This document shows, in pieces, positions 46,904 to 55,400 of a stretch of DNA of 64,000 nucleotides. The notes below the pieces were generated by a model that was not told the origin of the DNA, did no database searches, and was given only the letters and a program-made list of their open reading frames with translations. This DNA is from Clostridium algidicarnis DSM 15099 (GTDB taxonomy: Bacteria; Bacillota; Clostridia; Clostridiales; Clostridiaceae): NCBI RefSeq assembly GCF_002934235.1, contig NZ_PTIS01000003.1, forward strand, positions 62,001 to 126,000. The letters run 5' to 3'. Positions within the stretch are counted from its first letter, which is position 1. Each line of letters starts with the position of its first letter. Position numbers and translations under genes: made by a program.

Positions 46904-47361
46904 ATTTTAATCTCCTTTATATAATTATACCTGTCTCCATTAGATATAATTTCAATATTTCTTACATCTTCGCCTAAGTCATTAAGTTTAGATAATACTA
47001 TTCTTAAATGTTCTTTTGGTATAAGAGCTTTTATATAGTCAGCCCATTCGATAACACTTACTGCGTTATCAAATATATACTCATCAAAGCCTAACTCATA
47101 AATTTCATCAGGATCATTGACTCTATATACATCAAAATGATATAACTTTAATCTTCCGCTATCATACTCATTTACAATAGTAAAGGTAGGACTAGTAATA
47201 TGATCTTTAATACCTAATCCCTTAGCTATACCCTTAGAAAGGTGGGTTTTGCCAACACCTAAATCACCTACTACACATATAATATCTCCAGCGCTACAAA
47301 GATTACCTATTTGCTCGCCTATATTTAAAGTTTCTTCTACATTATTTACAATAAAATTCAT
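46900..47361 (-). CDS. tsaE: tRNA t6A biosynthesis ATPase TsaE
   Basis: This P-loop ATPase regulates the TsaB-TsaD complex. The 153-residue protein has Walker A GDLGVGKT (32-39), ITSPTFTIVNEY, LYHFDVYRVNDPDEIYELGFDEY and VIEWADY, all standard. It is the first gene of the minus-strand tsaE-tsaB-rimI operon. The family N-terminus fixes ATG 47361; no in-frame AUG, GUG or UUG lies between it and the strong AGGAGG 25 bases upstream. The intervening hairpin is annotated separately. Confidence 0.96.
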   Translation of the reverse strand: MNFIVNNVEETLNIGEQIGNLCSAGDIICVVGDLGVGKTHLSKGIAKGLGIKDHITSPTFTIVNEYDSGRLKLYHFDVYRVNDPDEIYELGFDEYIFDNAVSVIEWADYIKALIPKEHLRIVLSKLNDLGEDVRNIEIISNGDRYNYIKEIKI

Positions 47362-47392
47362 AAAAATGGTGATATAATCACCGTCACCTCCT
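47359..47392 (-). promoter_or_regulatory. Shine-Dalgarno, hairpin and start codon of tsaE
   Basis: On the minus strand AGGAGG (47392-47387) is followed by TGAC, a perfect 6-bp hairpin GGTGAT-TAT-ATCACC (47382-47368), ATTTTT and the ATG (47361-47359). Linear distance is 25 bases; without the hairpin it is 10, close to optimal. There is no other purine-rich site near the ATG. Confidence 0.7.
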
Positions 47393-47453
47393 AAAAGTAA
47401 AATTAAACATACATGAATATTTTATATCAAAAGACATGAAAAAGAAAGAGGTG

Positions 47454-47485
47454 TAATATCTATATAATATATTATATAGATATTA
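47454..47485. repeat. Perfect 32-bp palindrome
   Basis: TAATATCTATATAATA (47454-47469) is followed without a loop by its exact reverse complement (47470-47485). All bases are A/T except one C and one G. It lies in the 322-base divergent region between tsaE and the ZnuA-like gene and could be an operator or a cruciform-forming site. The rest of this region is AT-rich promoter-type DNA. Confidence 0.8.
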
Positions 47486-47683
47486 GGAAGTTTAATATGA
47501 ACATATGAAATGTATATTACCACATTGTATAAGAAGATAAAATGATTTTTGTATCTTTATTTAATAAGTTAACGTATAATTAGTGTGTATAAAAGATTAT
47601 TTAAATCACAACACTAATAAAAGGAATATATAAGTTAGTTTATATATTTTAAAAAATACTATATCTTTTGAGGTGAAAAATTG

Positions 47684-48634
47684 ATGAAAAAATTCATATA
47701 TGGAATAGTTACTATTAATGTAATAGTAATAGTAATCTTTGCTGCTACTTATAGATTTGGAATAGTTAAGAGTTCAGCAATTGTTGGAGAAACAGAAAGT
47801 AGTGAAAAGTATTTAAATATTGTTGTTACAAGCAAGCCTCTTTATTATATTGTAAAAGATATAACCGGTGATAAACATAATGTTGAATATATGTTTAAAA
47901 CCGAACAAGACATATTGGAATATAATTATACCGAAGACTCAATAAATAATATAGAAAAAAAAGATTTGTTTTTTTATAATGGAGCTAATTTAGAACCTTG
48001 GATTGATGTATTCACAGCTAAACTAAAAAAGGATAAATTATCAACAATAAATGTTTCAAGAGGGGTAAAACTAAATTTACTTGATAATCCTAGAAAATAT
48101 GGTGATAAAGAAATAAAAGAAAATCCTTATTATTTGCTGGGTATAGAGGAATATAAAATAGCATTATCTAATATAAAAAATTCCATAGAAGAAAAGGACC
48201 CTGTTAATAGACAATTTTATGAAAAGAATTATGAAAAGAAATTAAAAGAAATTTCTATAGTGGAAGAAGAAATGAAAGAAGCAATCGGTAAACTAAATAC
48301 TTATTCAATAATTGTAAGTAGCGATGAATTTGATTATGGATTAAATTCCTTTAATTTAACTAATGTTAGATTAAAAAGGTTTGATAAAAATATTTCGGAT
48401 AGTATACTAAAAGATCAAAAAGCTATAATTATTTTAGAAAAAAGTGATTCATCAAATGAAGATATTCAATCTACAATAAAAAATAATAATTCTCAAATAA
48501 TTTATCTGGAAAAATACAATGGAGATAAAGATTATCTAAATGTAATAAAAGATAATATGAAAATCATTAAAGACGCTAAAAATATCAAAGATGTTAAGGA
48601 ACATACTTTAGATATAAATGATTTAAAGAAATAG
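47684..48634 (+). CDS. Degenerate ZnuA/TroA-like metal-binding protein, no transporter partner
   Basis: The 316-residue protein has an N-terminal membrane anchor or uncleaved signal (about 1-22, no lipobox). The fold signs of cluster A-I metal-binding proteins follow: VVTSKPLYYIVKDITGDKHNVEYMF and LFFYNGANLEPWIDVF. The usual metal-ligand His between them is missing (the segment reads ILEYNYTEDS), and the second-half His and Asp ligands are not evident, so zinc or manganese binding is doubtful. No ABC permease or ATPase gene is adjacent. I choose ATG 47684, eight bases after GAGGTG; TTG 47681 is possible. Confidence 0.6.
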   Translation: MKKFIYGIVTINVIVIVIFAATYRFGIVKSSAIVGETESSEKYLNIVVTSKPLYYIVKDITGDKHNVEYMFKTEQDILEYNYTEDSINNIEKKDLFFYNGANLEPWIDVFTAKLKKDKLSTINVSRGVKLNLLDNPRKYGDKEIKENPYYLLGIEEYKIALSNIKNSIEEKDPVNRQFYEKNYEKKLKEISIVEEEMKEAIGKLNTYSIIVSSDEFDYGLNSFNLTNVRLKRFDKNISDSILKDQKAIIILEKSDSSNEDIQSTIKNNNSQIIYLEKYNGDKDYLNVIKDNMKIIKDAKNIKDVKEHTLDINDLKK

Positions 48635-48723
48635 TTTGAATTTATAGAATGTTTTAATGTATAATAACTATATATTACTAATTCTTAAATTTTATGATAA
48701 TTGACTTAAAAGGAGATGGGGAA

Positions 48724-49344
48724 ATGTTAGTAAAAAACATAATGTTGGCTAAAGAAAAATTAATTACAGTGAGTCCTAAAATTACAATTGGTCAGGCTCT
48801 TGAAATTATGAGTGAAAATAAGTTTTTATCTTTACCAGTAGTAGAAGGCGACAAGTTTTATGGAGCAATATCCAAGGATAGGATTTATGAATTTTATTAT
48901 GAAAAATGCGAAGATAAACAATGCTTTTTGTCTGATTTTAATGTAGAAGTGGTTATGAGAAAAGATATACCAACAATATCACCTGTTGAGGAGATGGAAA
49001 AAGCAGTATACTTTTTAGAAATAATGAATATATCCTTTGTTGCTGTTATAAACGATAAAGGAGATTTCGAGGGTATATTAACCCATCATGCAGTATTTGA
49101 ACAGTTTACATTATTGTTTGGGTTAAATAAAGGACAAAGATTAGCTGTTATGGCTTATGATGTTCCAGGACAAATTTCAAAACTTTCAAATGTACTTGCA
49201 GAAAATAATGCAGACATAATAAGCTTTGTAGTTGTAGATCCAAAAAGCGTCATAGATGTTATGGAAATTGTTGTGAGAATGAGAACTGACAATTTTGAAC
49301 TTATAGAAGAAAAGGTAAAAGACTTAGGCTTCAAAATAATATAA
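48724..49344 (+). CDS. CBS-domain pair plus ACT-domain protein (AcuB-like)
   Basis: The 206-residue protein has two CBS motifs (about 1-60: VKNIMLAKEKLITVSPKITIGQALEIM; about 75-130: VMRKDIPTISPVEEMEKAVYFL). A C-terminal ACT domain (about 140-205: RLAVMAYDVPGQISKLSNVLAENNADIISF) follows. CBS pairs sense adenine nucleotides and ACT domains bind amino acids, so it is probably a metabolic sensor; AcuB of Bacillus has this layout, but the acu partners are absent. I choose ATG 48724 because AAAGGAGATGGGG lies just before it; the frame extends upstream to 48694 without support. Confidence 0.85.
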   Translation: MLVKNIMLAKEKLITVSPKITIGQALEIMSENKFLSLPVVEGDKFYGAISKDRIYEFYYEKCEDKQCFLSDFNVEVVMRKDIPTISPVEEMEKAVYFLEIMNISFVAVINDKGDFEGILTHHAVFEQFTLLFGLNKGQRLAVMAYDVPGQISKLSNVLAENNADIISFVVVDPKSVIDVMEIVVRMRTDNFELIEEKVKDLGFKII

Positions 49345-49349
49345 CTATA

Positions 49350-49391
49350 AATTAAAAAGCCATCAGTAAATTCTGATGGCTTTTTAATTGT
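49350..49391 (+). terminator. Terminator after the CBS-ACT gene
   Basis: A perfect 17-bp stem (49350-49366 with 49373-49389), core AAAAAGCCATCAG, with T-run within and after the 3' arm. Confidence 0.92.
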
Positions 49392-49552
49392 ATATAAAAC
49401 GATTATTTTGTCAACAAATGAAACCTTCATTCATAATATATAATATGAAACATTAATTGTACTTAAGGAGTAATAATAATTATAAATAAGTGCATTTATT
49501 TGATTCGTAATTATTATATATTCCTTGAAATATATAAAGGGAGAATATGTGT

Positions 49553-49771
49553 ATGAGGAATGAAGAGATAATAAGGCAACTTTGCAATGATCCTGAAGGA
49601 ATACGGTATATAGAGAACTTGATAATAAATCAAAATATATCAATAAGAGGCAGTGGATGTAATCATAGATGTCACAAATGTAATTGTCAAAATAATTGTA
49701 ATGATGATTTTGATAGTTGGATTATATTGCTACTACTCTTTTGTGGGTGTGGGTTTGGATTCTTCTTTTAG
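49553..49771 (+). CDS. Small Cys-rich protein with hydrophobic C-terminus
   Basis: The 72-residue protein has a helical N-terminus (NEEIIRQLCNDPEGIRYIENLI), a middle Cys/His cluster CNHRCHKCNCQNNC and a very hydrophobic end WIILLLLFCGCGFGFFF. The cluster could bind metal or form cross-links. Small proteins with such ends are common among spore and coat-associated proteins, but I do not recognise the family. AGGGAG at 49538-49543 is nine bases before ATG 49553; ATG 49547 is only three bases away and less likely. Confidence 0.7.
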   Translation: MRNEEIIRQLCNDPEGIRYIENLIINQNISIRGSGCNHRCHKCNCQNNCNDDFDSWIILLLLFCGCGFGFFF

Positions 49772-49869
49772 TTACCTTAGAATAAATTAACTATAATATA
49801 TTAAGAGTTGCAAATTTATATTAATAAGCATTATAAAATATAGAATTAATATGAATATAAATAAATAAT

Positions 49870-49908
49870 AAAAAAAGCTTATGAACATTTATGTTCATAA
49901 GCTTTTTA
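49870..49908. terminator. Bidirectional terminator between Cys-rich gene and tRNA-Trp
   Basis: AAAAAGCTTATGAACAT pairs with ATGTTCATAAGCTTTTT, with A- and T-runs outside. It ends the tRNA transcript on the minus strand and probably the gene at 49553 on the plus strand. Confidence 0.88.
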
Positions 49909-49911
49909 TTC

Positions 49912-49987
49912 TGGCAGGGGTAGTAGGGCTCGAACCTACGACCAACGGTTTTGGAGACCGCTACTCTACCAATTGAGCTATACCCCT
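49912..49987 (-). tRNA. tRNA-Trp (CCA)
   Basis: On the minus strand AGGGGTATAGCTCAATTGG begins the tRNA. The anticodon loop CTCCAAA (anticodon CCA), T-arm GTAGGTTCGAGCCCTAC, acceptor AGGGGTA/TACCCCT, discriminator G and encoded CCA are present. Confidence 0.97.
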
Positions 49988-50177
49988 AAGCAACAATTAG
50001 AATTATACCGTATATTAAAAGATAATGCAATAGTTTTTTTATAGGATACATTAATTAATTTCATTAAGTATTAATTAGCTACAGGAAATTACAAAAGAAA
50101 CAAAGGTTCTTAAATATCAAAAGCTTTAATGATATAATCATAATAAAAAATATTAATATAAATATAGGAGTTGTGAT

Positions 50178-51335
50178 ATGGAAAAGATAATATTTCATAT
50201 AGATGTTAATTCAGCTTATTTATCTTGGAGTGCAGCAGATAAACTTAAAAATGGAGAAAAATTAGATATAAGGCTTGTACCATCTGTAATAGGAGGAGAT
50301 GAAAACAGTAGAAGAGGAGTGGTTTTAGCTAAGTCAGATAAAGCAAAATATTACGGAATAATCACCGGTGAAAGTTTATATTCGGCTAGAAAAAAGTGCA
50401 ATGATTTAATTGTAATTCCTCCCAACTTTAAAATTTATGAAGAATATAGTAAAAATATGTTTGAATTTTTACATAATTACACTCCTTATATCCAAAAATA
50501 TTCTATAGATGAATGCTTTTTAGACATGGGCCTTAATAAAAGGGAAGATGCTTTAAAATTAGCTGAAATAATAAGAAAGGAAATAAAAGAAAAATTTAAT
50601 TTTACAGTAAGTATTGGTGTAGCTACAAATAAATTATTAGCAAAGATGGCATCTGAACTAAAGAAGCCTGATAAGGTTAATACAATATTTAAAGAAGAAA
50701 TAGAAATGAAGTTATGGCATCTTCCTGTAGAAGAATTATTTATGGTAGGTAAAAGTGCAAAAAAAACCTTGAATTTAATGTACATATATACCATAGGGGA
50801 GCTAGCTACTAGTGATAAAGCCTTAATTAAGGATAAATTAAAGAGTATGGGAGAACTTATATGGAACTATGCAAATGGAATAGATTTTAGCAAAGTAGAA
50901 TATGATGAAGAAGATATTAAAAATATTAGTAATGAAACTACATTAGCTACAGACTTATTGCATAGAGAAAAGGCTCATAGGGTAATTTTAGAGTTATCGG
51001 ATAAGGTTTCATATAGATTAAGGAAAAATAATAAATATTGTTATTCCATAGGTATAAATATAAAAACCAATGAATTCAAAAGCTATTCTCATCAAAAAAA
51101 GATATTAAATCCAACCAATTCAACAAAAATAATATATAAGATAGCAACAGAACTTTTCGACAAGTGTTGGAAGGGGGAACCAATTAGACTTTTAGGTATA
51201 AATTTAAGTAATTTGACAGATACTTATATAGAACAACTTAGTTTACTTTCATTAAAAGATGATAACGAAAGGAAAGCTAAAGGCAATGTGGATTCAGTTT
51301 TAGATGCTATGAGAGAAAAGTATGGGAAAATATAG
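50178..51335 (+). CDS. dinB: DNA polymerase IV (Y-family, DinB)
   Basis: This low-fidelity translesion polymerase has 385 residues with MEKIIFHIDVNSAYLSW (first catalytic Asp), the unusual-length first loop GGDENSRRGVVLAKS, YSIDECFLDMG (second catalytic Asp-Glu), VSIGVATNKLLAKMASELKKPD, and the helix-hairpin-helix and little-finger regions. TAGGAGTTGTG precedes the ATG. No clear SOS box (GAAC-N4-GTTC) is seen in the 190-base gap before it. It stands alone. Confidence 0.95.
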   Translation: MEKIIFHIDVNSAYLSWSAADKLKNGEKLDIRLVPSVIGGDENSRRGVVLAKSDKAKYYGIITGESLYSARKKCNDLIVIPPNFKIYEEYSKNMFEFLHNYTPYIQKYSIDECFLDMGLNKREDALKLAEIIRKEIKEKFNFTVSIGVATNKLLAKMASELKKPDKVNTIFKEEIEMKLWHLPVEELFMVGKSAKKTLNLMYIYTIGELATSDKALIKDKLKSMGELIWNYANGIDFSKVEYDEEDIKNISNETTLATDLLHREKAHRVILELSDKVSYRLRKNNKYCYSIGINIKTNEFKSYSHQKKILNPTNSTKIIYKIATELFDKCWKGEPIRLLGINLSNLTDTYIEQLSLLSLKDDNERKAKGNVDSVLDAMREKYGKI

Positions 51336-51373
51336 GACTATTAATCTGAAATTATAAAAAATGTGCAAGAATA

Positions 51374-51418
51374 TGTCAAACGAAAAATATTCAAACATGT
51401 TGATTATAGTGATATAAT
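51374..51418 (+). promoter_or_regulatory. Probable promoter with upstream motif for the polysaccharide deacetylase gene
   Basis: TTCAAA (51390-51395), a 17-bp spacer and TATAAT (51413-51418) are preceded by TGTCAAACGAAAAATAT (51374-51390). A very similar block precedes the opp operon at 57669-57713. Confidence 0.5.
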
Positions 51419-51505
51419 TTAAGGAAATATTGAAAATTCAGAATTAAGTGTCAATATAACCATATGTATATAAGTTTATAGATATGATTATTAAGAGGTA
51501 ATGAT

Positions 51506-52306
51506 ATGAAGCGTAATTTGATACATGTTATATTTTTAATTTCGATATATATAATAAGTACTATATTAGGTATCTACTTGTTTTCTTATAAATCAAGCAA
51601 AGTAGAGCAAAGAAATAGTGTAGTAGTAGAAGATAATGAGGCTAGATCTAAAAAGGCTAAAGTTATGGATGAATCATATGAAAAAGAAAAATTAAATAGT
51701 GAAAAAGATACAATTTCAGATCATCATAAAATTGCATATTTAACTTTTGATGATGGTCCAAGTAGCAATATAACACCTAAGATTTTAGATATATTAGAAG
51801 AAAATCATATTAATGCTACATTCTTTATAACAGGGGAAAGAGCAAAAAGTAATAAAGAAATAATTAAAGATATAAGATTAAAAAAACATTCAATCGGCAA
51901 TCATTCTTATACTCATGATTTTAATATAGTTTATTCATCAAAAGAGAACTTTACAAATGAAGTAGAAAGTACAGAGAGAGTTTTAAAGGATATCTTAGGA
52001 GAAGATTATAAAAGCGACTTTTTCAGGTTTCCAGGGGGATCCTTTGAAGATTACAAAGATGCATATAAAGATATATTAAAGAATATGAATATTAAATATA
52101 TAGATTGGAATGCGCTAAATGGTGATTCTGAATATAACAATGTACCAGTAGAAGCCCAGCTGCAAAAAATCAAGGAGACTGTTTCAAATAAAGATAGGGT
52201 AATAATACTTTTGCATGACTCATCCTCCAAAGAAACAACTGTAGAGGCGTTACCAGAGATAATTAAGTATTTAAAGGAAGAAAACTTTAAATTTATAGGA
52301 CTTTAA
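51506..52306 (+). CDS. Membrane-anchored polysaccharide deacetylase
   Basis: The 266-residue protein has an N-terminal transmembrane segment or signal (about 7-26), a charged linker and a NodB homology domain (about 75-266). Motif 1 is AYLTFDDGPSS (the second D binds metal), motif 2 is SIGNHSYTH with the two metal His, and RFPGG is motif 3. Substrate may be peptidoglycan GlcNAc/MurNAc or another surface polymer; PdaA-like enzymes act in cortex formation, others in lysozyme resistance. AGAGGTAATGAT precedes the ATG. It is located before a large surface subtilase, suggesting a cell-envelope role. Confidence 0.9.
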   Translation: MKRNLIHVIFLISIYIISTILGIYLFSYKSSKVEQRNSVVVEDNEARSKKAKVMDESYEKEKLNSEKDTISDHHKIAYLTFDDGPSSNITPKILDILEENHINATFFITGERAKSNKEIIKDIRLKKHSIGNHSYTHDFNIVYSSKENFTNEVESTERVLKDILGEDYKSDFFRFPGGSFEDYKDAYKDILKNMNIKYIDWNALNGDSEYNNVPVEAQLQKIKETVSNKDRVIILLHDSSSKETTVEALPEIIKYLKEENFKFIGL

Positions 52307-52446
52307 TTTTAAAGAGTAAATACAACTTTTAATAAATGAATATTAATTTAATTAGAATTTTAAGTTTATTGTAGAGCTAATAATGATAAAAACTATATTT
52401 ATTTATAGTTATTATAAAATCTATTTTATAAGAGGGGGACGATTTA

Positions 52447-55400
52447 GTGAAAAAAGAATTTAGAAAGAGTATGTCAAAGTTTTTAACTATTGCATTTTCA
52501 TTATCCCTAGTCTTTAGTAGTTCTAGCAAAGTAGGGGCACAGACTCAAGAAAATATGGCTTTGAGTACGGAGCAGATTGCAAGTATGCAAAGCCAACTAA
52601 AAGAACTTGCATCTGAGGATAAAAGGAAGATAGAATTACATGAAGAAGATCCGGAGGAAGTTATAAGAATTATAGTAGAACTAGATGAAAAACCTGCAGC
52701 TGAGAGAATGCCACAAGGTATTGAGGCATCAACGGAGATTATTAATGAAGTAAAAGAGGCTCAAAAAGAAACTAAAGATGAAGCAGAAAAGCTTGAGGGA
52801 GCAGAAATAAGACATAGCTATGGAAACCTTGTTAATGGATTTAGTATGAATGTTAAACGTAAAGAAATAGAAGATTTAAAAGAATTAGATGGAGTAAAGA
52901 GTGTAAAAGAAGCCAACCGTTATGAACCACAAATAAATTATGCTAAAGGGTTAACACAGGCTTTTGATGCATGGACGAAATATAACATCAAAGGGCAAGG
53001 AATGCTAGTATCAATAATTGATACAGGAATTGATAATAATCATAAAGATTTAAAGGATCCAAAGGATAGTTCTAAATTAAAGTTAAATAAAGATAAGGCA
53101 GAAGAAATAAAAAATAATAATATATTAAAGGCTGGAAAGGGTACTAAGACGTATTTCAGTGATAAGATACCCTTTGGATATAATTACGCAGATAAAAACA
53201 GCAATATAATAGATGAAAGATCAGATGGCGGTCATGGTATGCATGTGGCAGGAATTGTAGGTGCAGATGGTAATGAAGAAGAGATAAAACTTGGACAAGC
53301 AGTTCAAGGAGTTGCACCTGAGACACAATTACTTGCTATGAAAGCTTTTTCTAATGGACCTGGAGGTAAATATGCATTTAGTGATGATATAGTTGCAGCT
53401 ATAGAAGACTCAGCTACATTAGGCGCTGATGTAATTAACATGAGTTTAGGGTCTGTATCTGGATTCCAAGATGATGATGATGCAGAGCAAAGAGCCATAA
53501 AAAATGCTACAGAAAAAGGCGTAATGGTAGTTGTTTCAGCTGGAAACTCTAGCTACTCTACAGCACCATATAGAGATAAAAATATGAAGGATATATCTAC
53601 AGTTGGGGCACCAGCTTTAGCAAAAGATGCATTAATGGTTGCAAACTTTCAAAATCAAAATGTTACATCTTATGCTACATCATTTTTAGATTCAAATGGA
53701 AAAGAATTTTTAAAGACTGCATATAGTGAACATACTTTTAAATTTGAAGATAATAAAGAATTAAGTCTTGTAAGTTGTGGAGTTGGAAAACCTGAAGACT
53801 TTGTAGGCAAAGAATTAAAAGATAAAGTTGCACTGATAGAAAGAGGAGATTTAGCCTTTACAGAAAAGATAATTAATGCTCAAAAGGCAGGAGCATGTGG
53901 AGTCGTAATGTTTAATACTAGTGCGGGTGGAGAGGCTTTAATTAATATGGCTACTGAAGGAAGTATAACTATACCTGCCATATTTGTTGGAAATAAAGCA
54001 GGAGCAGAAGCAACTAAAAGATTGAAAAATAAAGAAGATGTTAAATTTAAATTCACAGGAGATACAATAAGTGGAGAAAATCCTAATTCAGGAGACTATG
54101 ATGATAGCACATCTTGGGGTACAGCTCCTAACTTAGATTTTAAACCTCAAATTGCTGGACCAGGTGGAAATATATTCTCTACAGTTAATAATAATAGATA
54201 CGAAACTATGAGTGGTACATCAATGTCAGCACCACATGTATCAGGAGGTATGGCATTAATATTAGAATCCATAAAAGAATACGATAAAGATCTTAAAGGA
54301 AGAGAACTAGTAGATTATGCAAAAAATGTTGCAATGAACACTTCAGTAGTTAAAAATGATAAGGGTGGAGTTCCTTTTTCACCAAGAAGACAAGGAGCGG
54401 GATTAATTCAAATATCAGATGCTATAAAAAATAAAGTTACTGCTACTTATAATGGGGTTGGATCTGTAGCATTAAAAGAGATACAAGGTAAAAATATTAG
54501 TTTCAATATTGATTTAAATAATCATGGTGATAAAGATGTTACTTATTCTTTAGATAAGATAGGGGGAATTTTATCTCAAGAAGATAAGGATGCTTCAGGA
54601 GAAATGGCTAGAGATATAATCCTTTCAAAAGATGATGCAGATATAACCTTTGATAAAAAAGAGGTTACAGTTAAAGCAAAAGGTACTGAAAAGGTTAATG
54701 TAACTATAAATATAGGTGATAATCTAAGTACAGAAAGATTTTTAGAAGGATATTTGCAATTAAAATCAACTGATTCAGATCAACCTTCACTGGTTGTACC
54801 TTACATGGGATACTATGGAGATTGGGCTAAGGAGAGAATAATAAATTACGGAGATTGGGAAGAATCAGATAGTTTGATGGCTCAAATAGATGACGCTTCT
54901 CTAACAGCTCTTATGGCCACATATAAAGGTGATAAAGTGAATATATTAGGTGATAATCCAGAAGACTTTGCAATATCCCCTAATGGAGATAATTACTGTG
55001 AAGAGGTTATACCATATTTATATTTCCTTAGAAATGCAAAGAAGGTTGTAAGTGAAGTTGAAGATGAAAATGGAAATGTAGTAGTAAAAGCAGGTGAGAT
55101 GGATGACGTAAGGAAACAAGTTTATAATAACTCTAATAATTCAGGGAAATCACCATCACTTAGAAATGATTTATCTTGGAATGGAATGGTGTACAATAAA
55201 TCTAAAGGTGAGAACGAGGCTGTTAAAGAAGGCATATATAAATTATCAATAAAGTCCTATGTAGATTTAGATAATAAAGAGCCACAAAAGTTTGAAGTAC
55301 CAATTAAAGTGGATATAACAGCCCCGGAAATTAAAGTTATATCATCTGAAATAGAGGGAGAAGACTTAGTAATTAAATGGAATGCAAAAGATAACTTAGC

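Noticed and set aside
51363-51420. LexA/SOS box or Spo0A box before the deacetylase gene
   Set aside because: AAACATGTT has the wrong spacing for the Gram-positive SOS box, and TGTCAAA differs from the 0A box TGTCGAA; neither is convincing.
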